A program made the translations under genes and the position numbers. 64,000 bases of DNA from Vibrio rhizosphaerae (lineage in GTDB: Bacteria; Pseudomonadota; Gammaproteobacteria; Enterobacterales; Vibrionaceae), in assembly GCF_024347095.1 (NCBI RefSeq), contig NZ_AP024903.1:1984001-2048000 (forward strand), written 5' to 3'. Under the pieces are notes generated by a model. The model was not told where the DNA came from, did no database searches, and saw only the letters and a list, made by a program, of their open reading frames with translations. Below are positions 1 through 9,207 of the stretch, piece by piece. Within the stretch, counting starts at the first letter, position 1. Each line of letters opens with the position of its first letter.

Positions 1-728
1 CCGCCCAAAATAATCTCTTTGAAACCCATTCAAAATTCAAAGAAACAGTTGGAGAACAACCGGTTGAGCTGACGTTTCCTCAGGCCAATCAGGAACAAAT
101 TCCTCACAGCTTTCAGGATGCAAAAACTCAAGCATTGAAATCACACCCAATTATGCAAGTAACCCAGCAAAATATTGCTGCAGCCCGTTACCAGTATAAG
201 CAAAATCAGTCGCCGTATTATCCGAGTATCTCTTTGCAGGCGAATCATAGTATCCGAAATGATGCTGCGGGATATATCGGAACGAGTACAGAAACAACGG
301 CAATGATACGAATGCATTATAATCTCTACAATGGCGGTTCTGACCTAGCCAATGAAAAAAGTGCAGCTTATGCGTTAAATAAAGCAAAAGATTTACGGGA
401 AAAATCATACCGGGAAGTTTTAGGCGGGCTTGAGTTGTCTTGGCAAGCACTTGATTTTTCAAGCCAAAGACGAACTTTTCTTGCAGATTTGGTTGATTCC
501 GTATCAAAAACAGTAATTGCATATGAAAAACAATATCAGATCGGTCAACGTACATTGCTTGATTTGCTGAATAGTGAAAATGAGCTCTTTGAGGCCCGGA
601 AGGAATATCTTGAGGCAAAATATACTGAAGCGTATGCACAATACCGTGTCATGAATGCCGTAGGTAATTTGCTTGATAGTCTGAAAGTTACGCTCCCACA
701 AGAATGGGTGGCCCACTCAGGTGATTAA
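1..728 (+). CDS. TolC-family outer membrane efflux protein, C-terminal part (5' end outside window)
   Basis: The reading frame is open from base 3 to the stop at 726-728, giving about 241 residues of the C-terminal part. It shows the alternating long helices and the Y-N-L-Y-N-G-G / L-L-D-L-L-N-S-E-N-E-L pattern of TolC/LapE/AggA outer membrane channels. These trimers form the outer membrane exit duct of type I secretion or efflux systems. The next gene, an OmpA-domain protein, starts at its stop codon; this TolC-OmpA pair is known from large RTX adhesin secretion loci (AggA type), so a type I secretion role is more likely than drug efflux. The transporter and substrate genes would lie outside the window, so this is inference. 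Confidence 0.85.
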   Translation, partial: AQNNLFETHSKFKETVGEQPVELTFPQANQEQIPHSFQDAKTQALKSHPIMQVTQQNIAAARYQYKQNQSPYYPSISLQANHSIRNDAAGYIGTSTETTAMIRMHYNLYNGGSDLANEKSAAYALNKAKDLREKSYREVLGGLELSWQALDFSSQRRTFLADLVDSVSKTVIAYEKQYQIGQRTLLDLLNSENELFEARKEYLEAKYTEAYAQYRVMNAVGNLLDSLKVTLPQEWVAHSGD

Positions 729-729
729 G

Positions 730-1362
730 ATGAAATTCAATTATTTGCTCTTATTAGTCTCATTGCCGGTTTGGTCAGCGAATATTGCTGACCAAAGTCA
801 GGATGAATATGATTACATTCCTACCCCAACCGTTGTGCAAGCTTTTGACCTGGCAGATTCAGATCATGATGGTGTCATCAATGCACGGGATTTATGTCCT
901 AACACCCCGAAAAACGCCAAAATAGATAACGATGGTTGTGAAACGTATTACCGAAGTAAAACCCAACGGCAACTACGAATTTTATTTGAGAACGACTCAA
1001 GTCATATTAATTCCATCTTTACTCTACAGATTAAACAGATGGCACTTTTTTTAGCAAAGTATCCTGAAACGTCAATCGAGCTCAGAGGCTATGCCAGTCC
1101 TAGTGGTGAAGCGCAATATAACCAAGCATTATCCAAACAGCGAGCGGACAGCGTGAAGGCTCGGCTGATAGCGGAAGGTGTCCCGGCAAACAGAATCAGG
1201 ATTGTCGGATTTGGTGAGTCTCATCCTGAAGCGACAGGTGAAGATCAAATCAGTGATGCCAAAAATCGCCGGGTTTCTGCGACAGTTGTAGGTTATAAGG
1301 GGGATGTCGAGAAAAAATGGACGATTTTCTCTACACTTCCGCCCAACCGACATACTTATTAG
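730..1362 (+). CDS. OmpA-family periplasmic/outer-membrane protein with a calcium-type D-rich repeat
   Basis: This 210-residue protein has a signal peptide (about residues 1-18). A D-S-D-H-D-G-V-I-N-A-R-D-L-C-P-N-T-P segment follows, resembling a thrombospondin type 3 calcium-binding repeat. The C-terminal OmpA/MotB-like peptidoglycan-binding domain occupies about residues 75-190, with the typical L-R-G-Y-A-S-P-S-G and N-R-R-V-S motifs. The ATG at 730 follows an AGGTG ribosome binding site and overlaps the end of the TolC-like gene; a GTG at 721 is an alternative start. It probably anchors the upstream channel to the cell wall. A terminator follows at 1503. Confidence 0.85.
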   Translation: MKFNYLLLLVSLPVWSANIADQSQDEYDYIPTPTVVQAFDLADSDHDGVINARDLCPNTPKNAKIDNDGCETYYRSKTQRQLRILFENDSSHINSIFTLQIKQMALFLAKYPETSIELRGYASPSGEAQYNQALSKQRADSVKARLIAEGVPANRIRIVGFGESHPEATGEDQISDAKNRRVSATVVGYKGDVEKKWTIFSTLPPNRHTY

Positions 1363-1502
1363 TCATCTATTCCGACAAAACCTCCCAACAGAAAAGCTCT
1401 GCTATGGCAGAGACGTTATCATTCAACCACACAGACGATTGATAAAGATGAGATGTACCACTTTTCGGTCTGGGATGTTACTCTTCGCTGATGATCTTTC
1501 TT

Positions 1503-1544
1503 GGGCTGAAACTATCACAACGGATAGTTCAGCCTGATTTTTTG
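1503..1544 (+). terminator. Rho-independent terminator after the TolC/OmpA pair
   Basis: A stem GGCTGAAACTATC / GATAGTTCAGCC with one bulged base and a short loop is followed by TGATTTTTTG. It lies just before the next gene and fits termination of the upstream secretion operon. Confidence 0.75.
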
Positions 1545-1545
1545 C

Positions 1546-2151
1546 ATGAAATACAATAGCTTTGAGATGACACCCATGTATTTATCTAAGTTAACACCAG
1601 CTGTGTTCACACATTTATATAACGATATCGTTGAATTCCGTCGTACTTTCGACCTTCCCGTCAACCAACCAAGTAGTCTCGACAAAGACGCAGATACGCT
1701 CCATACATCACTGGCAATTGAAGAGCTGACTGAACTTGCGGAAGCTCAGGATAAAGTTGAACAGGCTGATGCGATTGTAGATACCGTTTACGTTCTGATG
1801 GGACGTCTGGTGCACCTTGGTGATGAGACTCCCGCCCATAATCCGGGTATCAGTTATCTGATTGATTTGCTGTTAAATGTTGCGGCTCATCGCAACATCG
1901 ATTTCATTCCGTGCTGGGATGAGGTCCATAGTTCAAATATGAGTAAGGTCTGCCGTAACCAAACCGAATACGATGAGACGGAATCATTTTATGCGAAGCA
2001 AGGCATCAAACTATCTCCGGTCATTAAAGGAGACTATATCATTGCCAAATGTGCGGAAGATTTTGTCAGTGCAGAAAAAACGATTCGTCAGGGAAAAGTT
2101 CTGAAATCAGTCTATTATCGTCCAGCTGATCTGACCAAGCTGACTCAATAG
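1546..2151 (+). CDS. MazG-like nucleotide pyrophosphohydrolase family protein
   Basis: The protein has 201 residues from the first ATG; in-frame ATGs at 1567 and 1576 are alternatives and no ribosome binding site decides clearly. The helical core around residues 45-95 (L-A-I-E-E-L-T-E-L-A-E-A-Q-D then Q-A-D-A-I-V-D-T-V-Y) has the ExxE...ExxD-like arrangement of all-alpha NTP pyrophosphatases that bind Mg2+ and hydrolyse (d)NTPs. It stands alone between terminators. Substrate unknown. It could be a house-cleaning enzyme or a phosphoribosyl-ATP pyrophosphohydrolase relative. Confidence 0.7.
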   Translation: MKYNSFEMTPMYLSKLTPAVFTHLYNDIVEFRRTFDLPVNQPSSLDKDADTLHTSLAIEELTELAEAQDKVEQADAIVDTVYVLMGRLVHLGDETPAHNPGISYLIDLLLNVAAHRNIDFIPCWDEVHSSNMSKVCRNQTEYDETESFYAKQGIKLSPVIKGDYIIAKCAEDFVSAEKTIRQGKVLKSVYYRPADLTKLTQ

Positions 2152-2155
2152 CATA

Positions 2156-2192
2156 AAAAAGTGGCCACTTTGTGGAGCAAAGTGGCCAAGGA
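2156..2192 (-). terminator. Inverted repeat, terminator probably facing btuD
   Basis: An 11-bp perfect stem (TGGCCACTTTG / CAAAGTGGCCA) with a 5-base loop. On the minus strand it is followed by CTTTTTTATG, so it can end minus-strand transcription coming from btuCD. On the plus strand there is no T run after the stem, so termination of the MazG-like gene is less certain. Confidence 0.55.
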
Positions 2193-2404
2193 GACTATAA
2201 AAAGCCTAACAAGAACGAGAATGTATCAATTGTATTAATGCGATTTGTGTGCCAACTTTTTAAAATAAATTAACTGTCTGATTTTTATATAGATAATTTA
2301 AATCACTTCAAAATATGACTCATTCTGTTTCCGGCCCGGTTGCTCTAGCATTGTGCTTGATGCACCAAAACTATTCATGCACAACAACTATTCATGCACA
2401 ACAA

Positions 2405-3160
2405 CTAATCAAAAAGTAGATACGATTTCCCTTGAATATCCACAGACTGAACTTTCGTCTGGAAGGCCTCTGCGACATGTTCAGGTGTCAGCACAGCTCG
2501 CGTGTCTCCCCACTGTTGCATAACCCCTCGATTGAGTAATAACGTTTTGTCGGCATAGCGAAGTGTTCGATTCAAGTCATGGTTCGCCATAATGACCGTC
2601 AGTCCCATTCGGTTAATGTCTTGTAATAATTCATACAGCATATACTCCTGCCCGACATCCAGTGCAGCGGCTGGTTCATCCAAAATCATAAACCGGGCAT
2701 GGGGATTCAGTGTCGGCCATACTTGCAAACAGCTACCAGCCAACCTGACACGTTGCCACTCTCCCCCGGAAATTTGGTGGATCGACCGGTGTAATTTATC
2801 CTGCAAATTTAAGCGTCGAACCAATAATTCAATGATTTCAGCTGACTGTTCGAGCGTAACCGATAAGAAAGATGGCACCGAGAGCGCCAGATACTGGCAG
2901 ACATCGATGGCAAAAGCCGGACGTTCCTGTTGCGGCAAATAGGCTCGGATTTTAGCCAGTTCCGGTAAAGTAAGGCACGTCAAATCGTCCTCCCCAAATC
3001 GTACACGACCTTGATGAGCGATCAAGCCAGCCAACGCAGCCAACAATGTACTTTTACCGCTGCCATTCGGGCCGGTAATATGGATCAATTCACCTTGAGC
3101 ACAATCAAAGCTCAAAGGGAGCAAGCGCGTACCGACACAAAGATCTTTAACGTGAATCAT
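2405..3160 (-). CDS. btuD: Vitamin B12 ABC transporter ATP-binding protein BtuD
   Basis: A 251-residue ABC ATPase. Walker [10 protein letters not shown] is at about residue 30, the Q-loop YLPQQE near 74, signature SGGEWQR near 131, Walker B FMILDEP near 157, and the H-loop N-H-D near 193. The size and the upstream permease match BtuD, which powers cobalamin import across the inner membrane with BtuC and the binding protein BtuF (not in this window). The gene overlaps the 3' end of btuC by 14 bp. The nearby cobST genes support a B12 role. Confidence 0.92.
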   Translation of the reverse strand: MIHVKDLCVGTRLLPLSFDCAQGELIHITGPNGSGKSTLLAALAGLIAHQGRVRFGEDDLTCLTLPELAKIRAYLPQQERPAFAIDVCQYLALSVPSFLSVTLEQSAEIIELLVRRLNLQDKLHRSIHQISGGEWQRVRLAGSCLQVWPTLNPHARFMILDEPAAALDVGQEYMLYELLQDINRMGLTVIMANHDLNRTLRYADKTLLLNRGVMQQWGDTRAVLTPEHVAEAFQTKVQSVDIQGKSYLLFD

Positions 3161-4142
3161 GATTTTTCAATAACATCCATATAAATACTGGCGCACCAAG
3201 CGTTGTTGTGACAACACCTAAAGGCAATTCAGCGGCATCAAGCGCCGTCCGGGAAATTAAATCCGCAAAAACCAGCAGCAATGCCCCAGCAACGGCTGAA
3301 AGTGGTAACAGATAACGGTTCTCAGTCCCGAAGGCCAAGCGCAGCAAATGAGGAACAACCAGTCCGACAAAGCCGATAATCCCGCCTAAAGCCACCGATG
3401 CCCCCACCAGCACTGCTACAGCAACAACCAGCTTCCAGCGCACACGATGTACATCAATCCCGAGCTGTTTTGCGTGTATCTCCCCCATCATCAACCGATC
3501 CAATACCCGTCCCTGTCCAATCAGCCATATTAAAACGGGTAATATCAACAATGAAAGTAAATGGTAAGACCAATCAATACCACCAATGCTCCCCATCAAC
3601 CAGTACATCAATTGTCTCAGACTCAAATCGGTACTGAAGTAAAACGCCCAGGTCACTACCGAGCGAGCCAGAATCCCCAGCGCGACACCGACCAGCAATA
3701 GCCGAATTGTCGTCAATTTCATACTGCGAGCGATTCCGACCAAAATAATGGTGAAAATCATAGCACCGACAATGGCACCAAACATAAAAACCAGTGGCGT
3801 AGCAGCAAACGGGAAGAAAAACAGAATAACCACCATTGCTACACTTGCGCCGCCGGAGACACCAATAATTCCCGGTTCAGCCAGAACATTTCCCAGCAAC
3901 ACTTGTAGGGTGGTCCCTGAGACAGCCAGACATGCACCAATCACCATCGCAGCAAGCAACCGGGGTAAACGGAGTTCCACAATCAATTGCTGCTCAAACC
4001 CTGTCATTTCATGCCATGGTGCAATGAAAACTTCTCCGGCAAAAACGTAAACAGCACTAGAAACTACTAGCAGCGCACTCATCGTGATCATGGCACGATA
4101 CCAACGCTTCCTTTTTTCAAAAAGAAGTTGAGTAAAATTCAT
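3147..4142 (-). CDS. btuC: Vitamin B12 ABC transporter permease BtuC
   Basis: This FecCD-family permease has 331 residues and about 10 membrane segments. It contains the V-E-L-R-L-P-R-L family motif near residue 54 and the [12 protein letters not shown] cytoplasmic coupling motif near residue 253. It forms the inner membrane channel of the BtuCDF cobalamin importer. It is transcribed ahead of btuD with overlapping ends. I looked for a cobalamin riboswitch in the 150 bases upstream and could not support one. Confidence 0.92.
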   Translation of the reverse strand: MNFTQLLFEKRKRWYRAMITMSALLVVSSAVYVFAGEVFIAPWHEMTGFEQQLIVELRLPRLLAAMVIGACLAVSGTTLQVLLGNVLAEPGIIGVSGGASVAMVVILFFFPFAATPLVFMFGAIVGAMIFTIILVGIARSMKLTTIRLLLVGVALGILARSVVTWAFYFSTDLSLRQLMYWLMGSIGGIDWSYHLLSLLILPVLIWLIGQGRVLDRLMMGEIHAKQLGIDVHRVRWKLVVAVAVLVGASVALGGIIGFVGLVVPHLLRLAFGTENRYLLPLSAVAGALLLVFADLISRTALDAAELPLGVVTTTLGAPVFIWMLLKNHDSR

Positions 4143-4189
4143 GAATTATCAAATTAGACAGATCAGGTGGGCTCACCTTAACGTTTCAC

Positions 4190-4252
4190 CCCAAAAATAG
4201 AAAGAGGTCATGCCATGATTATTCCTATCTGGCAGACCTCTGCTTTGAAATA
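4190..4252 (-). terminator. Rho-independent terminator after astE
   Basis: An imperfect stem with AGAGGTC and TGCCA/TGGCA arms is followed on the minus strand by TTTCTATTTTT. It sits between the astE stop and btuC and should end astE transcription. Confidence 0.6.
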
Positions 4253-4296
4253 TATGCGCAGGTGGGTAACCGGCATCCTCAGATCACCAATAACGG

Positions 4297-5325
4297 TTAA
4301 TCATAAACCAGTTGATTCAACTCATATCTCACCGTGACCGGGCAAACCATCAATAATGCTGGCTCACCGATTTGAACATGTTTGTCGGGGAAGAGGATCG
4401 CCTCCCCTTCATTTTTTGCCATCAAGGGTTTATCCCCGTCATGCCCAAACACTTCTCCGTGCATAAACGAGGTAAAGTTTTCAATCTCATCTGCAAAAAT
4501 AAAATCAAAATCTTCATTGAGTCGCACAATGGTCCGGCTTACCCGATAAAATTTTATTTTCCTTGGCAGGTGTTCATTCACTTCCCGGGCGCACAAATCC
4601 CGGAGCGTAATATCAAATGCATTAAAGCCCTCTAACGGGCTTTGTCCGAGTCGGGATGATTGACCCAGTTCTATCGCCAAAGAGCGAGCGGAATAACAAT
4701 CTGCGGTATACCAGCTGAAAGAACTGGAGGGAGCATTGGCTAAAACTAATGCATCAAGGTGGGCTAATTCAGCAAAGTGAATGAGTTCTTTCGGTCGAAC
4801 AGGATGACGAACTTTTGGGCTAATCGCGAACGAATGATAGCGGGAAGGGTTTAACGTACTATGTAAATCAAAATGCCAGCGTTGATCACTGGGGGTGTCT
4901 TTCCAGAATGATTTGAGGAGCACTTTCAAATTATCGGCGATCACCAACTCTTGTGAAGACTCTCTGGGTTTATCATCAAATAAACGTTCCAGATTCTCAT
5001 CGAAAAATCGCGTATGGTGTTTGAGCGCTTCTAAATGGGCAATAATGAACAGACAATGTTCCCGAATTGGCTGGAACCCGCTGTCGATGTCAGAGACAAT
5101 CCGATTCACTAATTCTACCGGACCAGCATCTTTACCATGAATCGCACATGAGACAACAATATGCTGTGTTTGCTCATCCATTTGCGGTGGAATCACTTCC
5201 AGAATCCCCGGGGCATGCAGTTTTAACAACACACCATCGTCTGTTGTATATTCACTCGATAAAAGAGCACCATCACTATATAAACTGTCAATCAGAAATG
5301 ATTGACGAAAAAGTGAATTGCTCAT
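4297..5325 (-). CDS. astE: Succinylglutamate desuccinylase AstE
   Basis: The 342-residue protein belongs to the zinc carboxypeptidase-like AstE/aspartoacylase family and catalyses the last step of the arginine succinyltransferase pathway (N-succinylglutamate to glutamate and succinate). Zinc site 1 reads I-H-G-K-D where most family members have H-G-N-E, so the usual Glu ligand is Asp here. The later H-F-D-L-H-S-T (third ligand) and A-I-E-L-G-Q (catalytic Glu) motifs are intact. It is a stand-alone gene here, apart from the other ast genes, and its own terminator follows. Confidence 0.9.
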   Translation of the reverse strand: MSNSLFRQSFLIDSLYSDGALLSSEYTTDDGVLLKLHAPGILEVIPPQMDEQTQHIVVSCAIHGKDAGPVELVNRIVSDIDSGFQPIREHCLFIIAHLEALKHHTRFFDENLERLFDDKPRESSQELVIADNLKVLLKSFWKDTPSDQRWHFDLHSTLNPSRYHSFAISPKVRHPVRPKELIHFAELAHLDALVLANAPSSSFSWYTADCYSARSLAIELGQSSRLGQSPLEGFNAFDITLRDLCAREVNEHLPRKIKFYRVSRTIVRLNEDFDFIFADEIENFTSFMHGEVFGHDGDKPLMAKNEGEAILFPDKHVQIGEPALLMVCPVTVRYELNQLVYD

Positions 5326-5623
5326 GTGTTACTCCTTCAACCGATAGAACAGCAATGTAAAGGCCTGACCGACCGCAGTGCCCAGTGATTCGACAAAGCG
5401 CAATTTTATCATTAAGTTGCAGAAAAGCATTGCGTGATTATTCACAATGTGACACCAATGCTTTTTACAGCGTATCTGGTACTCACCATCCGTTGATCTA
5501 AGATCGTCCTATCCATCACACACCAGCGAACTTTATGATTTGCAAGCTGAGTGATTCAGCAAGCTTAATGACTCAACAGATATAGTGATTCAACAAACTG
5601 AACGATTCAACAAACATCGTCAT
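5326..5623. other. Intergenic region with degenerate short repeats
   Basis: About 300 bases between astE and cobS without a gene. From about 5547 to 5612 the phrase GTGATTCAACAAACTGA recurs three to four times in degenerate form. No clear promoter for astE or terminator for cobS was recognised. Confidence 0.5.
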
Positions 5624-6412
5624 TCAAAGCAATGTCCCCTGAGGCATCAGGGTCGCAGCCAGAATCAGATAGATCGTCAATTCCGTGATCTGCTGAACGC
5701 CCCCCAGGCAATCCCCGGTAAAGCCACCAATGCGGCAGAGTAGCCACCGTTTTAAAGCAAATCGTAACAAGCAGCAGACACATCCAATGATCAACACGAT
5801 AGAGAAATCCAAACCGATACACGGAATTATACCGAAAAACAGTAGGATTCCTAACTCTCGGATTGTCTGACGACTGGCTAACGGCTTGCTTTTACTGGTC
5901 TGGGTATCCGATACGTACGGCATATCATAGATAAGAGAAGCCGCGACAGCTCGGCTGAGTCCATACCCAACCAACAAAACTTGTAACATAGAGCTCTGCA
6001 TTGCCAGAGAAGAAAGCACACTATATTTCAAGAGTAACGCCATGATTAATGCCGAAGCACCATAGGTCCCAATCCGGCTATCTTTCATGATTGCCAGACG
6101 TCGTTCTGTCGTCATCCCACCGCCAATCCCATCTGCCATATCGGTCAAACCATCTTCATGAAACGCCCCCGTCAATAGCAAACTACACACCATCATCAGA
6201 AGAATACTCAAGTGTTCAGGCAGCACCAGCGCACAGAGACTATAAACGCCATAGCAAATCAATCCGAGCAGTACACCCACCAATGAGAAATAGCGGCCGG
6301 ACTGATTCATTCGCTCAGTCGAATAAGGCACCGATGCAGGCACCGGAATCCGAGTGAAAAAGCTCAATGATAAGAGAAACAGTTCAGCTTGATATGTGGC
6401 CCGACTTAACAT
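5624..6412 (-). CDS. cobS: Adenosylcobinamide-GDP ribazoletransferase CobS
   Basis: This polytopic inner membrane protein has 262 residues. It has the [14 protein letters not shown] metal-binding motif near residue 83 and a C-terminal G-G-F-T-G-D-C-L-G motif typical of CobS. It joins alpha-ribazole phosphate to adenosylcobinamide-GDP to give the cobalamin precursor. It overlaps cobT by 7 bp and acts directly after it. cobU and cobC are not in the window. Confidence 0.93.
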   Translation of the reverse strand: MLSRATYQAELFLLSLSFFTRIPVPASVPYSTERMNQSGRYFSLVGVLLGLICYGVYSLCALVLPEHLSILLMMVCSLLLTGAFHEDGLTDMADGIGGGMTTERRLAIMKDSRIGTYGASALIMALLLKYSVLSSLAMQSSMLQVLLVGYGLSRAVAASLIYDMPYVSDTQTSKSKPLASRQTIRELGILLFFGIIPCIGLDFSIVLIIGCVCCLLRFALKRWLLCRIGGFTGDCLGGVQQITELTIYLILAATLMPQGTLL

Positions 6413-7440
6413 GTCACCTCAACGCCTGCTTCCGAAAAACTAGCCATAGTATTATAAAATTCAGCTGCGGCACGAACGAGCGACACAGCAAGCACAGCGC
6501 CAGTCCCCTCACCCAAGCGTAAATCAAGATCAAGCAGCGGATTGGCATCTAATATTTTCAACGCGCGCTGATGCCCTGATTCTTGTGATTGATGCGCAAA
6601 AATCATTAGTTCCCGACATTCGGGTTGCAGTTGCGTCGCGACCAGAGCCGCAACAGTGACAATAAAGCCATCGACGAGAATGGGGACCTGTTGCTCAGCG
6701 GCCGCTAAAAAAGCGCCAACCATCTGGACAATCTCGAACCCGCCGACTTCCGCAAGGACTGTTTTTGGACCTTGCCCTTTTGCCCTTTGAACACCGGCCG
6801 TCACCAAGGCAACTTTCTTCTGATACTGTTGCGGGGAAATCCCCGTACCCAGACCGACACAAGATTCAACATCACTATCTGACAATGCAGCCAAAATTGC
6901 CGCTGCACTGCTGGTGTTCCCAATCCCCATTTCACCGAACATGATCAAGTTCGAGCCATTGTGAATTGTCTCCAGGGCAACTTTCCGCCCTAACTCAATC
7001 CCTTGTTCCACCTGCGCCACCGTCATTGCGGGTTCTTTTGCCAAGTTTCCCGTCCGCTCGCCAAGGCGTTGTACAATCAATTGCGGCGAATCAGATTCAA
7101 CCGGAATTAAAATGCCTGCGTCGATCACTTTCAGTTCAACCTGATTGGCCCGGCAAAAACAGTTCACCCCTGCACCACCGGCAAGAAAATTGAGCACCAT
7201 CTGCTGTGTTACCGCACTTGGCGCGATGCTTACGCCTTCATCAGCAATACCGTGATCACCGGCAAACACCAGCACGGTCGGCTGATGAATCCGGATTTGC
7301 GCAACCGGTTGAGTCAGTCCCTGACTCTGAATCAATGCGAGTTGATGTGCCACTGCCTCTAATTTACCTAAAGCCCCAAGCGGTTTCGTTTTCTGGTCAA
7401 TTCGGTTTTGAATCACATCACTCAGACTGGTATCCAACAT
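6406..7440 (-). CDS. cobT: Nicotinate-nucleotide--dimethylbenzimidazole phosphoribosyltransferase CobT
   Basis: The 344-residue protein matches CobT along its length, including V-F-A-G-D-H-G-I-A near residue 54, the [10 protein letters not shown] segment near 170, and the C-terminal L-G-E-G-T-G-A with the catalytic Glu. It activates the lower ligand (dimethylbenzimidazole) as its ribotide. It is first gene of the cobTS pair. Its upstream flank abuts the end of the tail module, so cobT marks the right border of that accessory block. Confidence 0.94.
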   Translation of the reverse strand: MLDTSLSDVIQNRIDQKTKPLGALGKLEAVAHQLALIQSQGLTQPVAQIRIHQPTVLVFAGDHGIADEGVSIAPSAVTQQMVLNFLAGGAGVNCFCRANQVELKVIDAGILIPVESDSPQLIVQRLGERTGNLAKEPAMTVAQVEQGIELGRKVALETIHNGSNLIMFGEMGIGNTSSAAAILAALSDSDVESCVGLGTGISPQQYQKKVALVTAGVQRAKGQGPKTVLAEVGGFEIVQMVGAFLAAAEQQVPILVDGFIVTVAALVATQLQPECRELMIFAHQSQESGHQRALKILDANPLLDLDLRLGEGTGAVLAVSLVRAAAEFYNTMASFSEAGVEVTC

Positions 7441-7610
7441 TTCTCATCCTCTTATAGCAAGCAACAGCAGCAAATTTTCATCATACCTCAATGCATTCAA
7501 GTCTAACCGGAATCTAAGGTTTCAGCTATGTTACTGTTTTTTCGGACAGAAGATGTGACGAGCGCACAGAAATATCAACGACCAAGCGAACAATGATCAT
7601 CAAAGCGTCG

Positions 7611-8630
7611 TCATTGAGTCTTTCTTGCCGGTCGTGTCGCTGTCACAGAACAGCGATAACCACCGGAACTATCACCGCGAGCGGTCACTTGATCAATCGA
7701 CCACCGGCCAACCATTTCCGGGGGAAACGATGTGTTGAGTTCAAGAATGCCCTCTGCGACCAAATACGGGTCGCCGGGCAAATCCATTCTGATGCTGTCT
7801 TTTTCACGCTTGATTTTCTGCAGTTCTTCATGACATGCCTGTTGCGCTGTAGATGAAGCTTCGTAAACCTGTTGCAACATCAAAAAAGGGGCTTCTCCGG
7901 AAGTGACTTCATATTCCAGTCCGGTAGACCCCTCAATCCATTTCGCTTTGACACCCAAAAAATTTCTTCGGCTCGCGAGTTCGAGCTGGCAATTGATAAA
8001 CCGTCTGAAATCTGAGGGATCATTATTATCGGAGACATCTACCGTCACTGACGGGACATCTTGCCCCGTGATAGTTTTAATCTGTCCTTTTTCAGCCAGT
8101 ACATACAATCCATCGACCGGTTTAGCAATTCCGTCATGGCACTTTGCCAGACGGACTAAGAAAGCGCTATCCGTTTCGTTCATCTGATCGATATGTTTAA
8201 ACCACACCGTTTCAAATTTAGAAGCCACTCGCGGACTAAAACCATGTGATGTCACCAGCTGACGGAAAATCTCAGCCAGCGATATTTCAGTAAACGTCCG
8301 CGTATGGCGCTCTTTAAATCCGGTGTTGTCTTGAGCCTGAAACGGTGCAGCGGTCGCCACAATCGTGACTGTCGGAGGAAACAGTTTGGGTGAAATACGG
8401 GTAATCACATACTTCCCCTTATGGACGAGCCGATCATCATACCCTTCAGAAAATACCAATTCGGCACCTTCTTTCGGGAGCCCGGTCTGTCCTGCCGTAT
8501 CAATATGTAATGTAATCTGATCCGACTGAGCCGCAGAAACATCAATCCGTTCCCATGAGGTCAGCCGTGAATTGATAATTTGCTCCCCGGGCCCACTGAT
8601 TCGGACCCGCGGCATGATTCCTAATCCCAT
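7611..8630 (-). CDS. Phage late control / tail protein gpD (P2 type)
   Basis: The 339-residue protein resembles P2 gpD and Mu gp44-like baseplate hub proteins. It has an N-terminal beta domain (R-I-S-G-P-G... L-T-S-W-E-R-I-D-V) and a C-terminal region ending in basic residues. In the P2 tail gpD forms the hub under the spike and folds like half of the T4 gp27/VgrG trimer. It is the last gene of the tail module, as in P2. It overlaps gpX by 10 bp; an ATG five codons inside is an alternative start. No ogr-like activator gene follows, only cobT. Confidence 0.88.
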   Translation of the reverse strand: MGLGIMPRVRISGPGEQIINSRLTSWERIDVSAAQSDQITLHIDTAGQTGLPKEGAELVFSEGYDDRLVHKGKYVITRISPKLFPPTVTIVATAAPFQAQDNTGFKERHTRTFTEISLAEIFRQLVTSHGFSPRVASKFETVWFKHIDQMNETDSAFLVRLAKCHDGIAKPVDGLYVLAEKGQIKTITGQDVPSVTVDVSDNNDPSDFRRFINCQLELASRRNFLGVKAKWIEGSTGLEYEVTSGEAPFLMLQQVYEASSTAQQACHEELQKIKREKDSIRMDLPGDPYLVAEGILELNTSFPPEMVGRWSIDQVTARGDSSGGYRCSVTATRPARKTQ

Positions 8631-8830
8631 ATGTTCATCACCCTCGTCGGCACTGGTTCGGGGAGTATCGGCAACTTGATTTCGACACCTGCCGGCAGCA
8701 CTGGCCCGTAAAGTGCCAGACCGGGATTGACCATATAAAGCGCCTCTTCCGCTTCATCATCATCCCGACCCAGTGACAGCCATAATAATTGCGGCACTAA
8801 ATCTCCGTCACGACTAACCACGGTTCTCAT
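8621..8830 (-). CDS. Phage tail protein gpX (P2 type)
   Basis: A 69-residue protein with the gpX pattern: V-V-S-R-D-G-D-L-V-P-Q-L at the start and N-P-G-L-A-L-Y-G-P-V-L-P-A-G-V-E-I-K-L-P in the second half, a LysM-like fold that binds near the tail tube end. It overlaps gpU by 4 bp and gpD by 10 bp, indicating translational coupling. Confidence 0.88.
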   Translation of the reverse strand: MRTVVSRDGDLVPQLLWLSLGRDDDEAEEALYMVNPGLALYGPVLPAGVEIKLPILPEPVPTRVMNIWD

Positions 8831-9207
8831 TCTGCATATTCCTCTAATTCAATGGAGAAACCCACCACAAAGGCAGTCCCGTCATCGATAATCCGATCTT
8901 GTTTTTCTTGCAGTTGTTTGATGACCCACCGCCCCATGGTCTGCCCGTATCCGTCTGACAGCACTAAAGGTTTTCGCTGCGCCTGTAACTGTCTCAGCGC
9001 CTTCATATTGTTCATGCCTTCGCCACGAAACCAGGTGCCATTGATGCTGATTTTCTCCAGACTCTGCCCCATATTCTGACTGATGGGTTTCTGACCATAA
9101 CGAGGGACAGAAACCCATCCCCCATCGCTGGTGCGCTGCAAACTTTCATACGGTGTCTGTTCACTCAATGAGAACACAAAGCCACCTAATGACATCATTT
9201 TTCTCAT
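8827..9207 (-). CDS. Phage tail protein gpU (tail terminator-like, P2 type)
   Basis: The protein has 126 residues with the gpU motifs G-G-F-V-F-S-L near the start and an inner W-x-G and Y-G-x-x-M-G-R-W-V-I pattern. In P2 gpU is needed for tail completion. Its ATG overlaps the stop of the tape measure gene (ATGA), fixing the start. The order T-U-X-D is the same as in P2-like tails and R-type pyocins. Confidence 0.88.
   Translation of the reverse strand: MRKMMSLGGFVFSLSEQTPYESLQRTSDGGWVSVPRYGQKPISQNMGQSLEKISINGTWFRGEGMNNMKALRQLQAQRKPLVLSDGYGQTMGRWVIKQLQEKQDRIIDDGTAFVVGFSIELEEYAE

Noticed and set aside
4143..4296. Cobalamin riboswitch upstream of btuC
   Set aside because: No recognisable B12-box or conserved core; the main structure there is the astE terminator.
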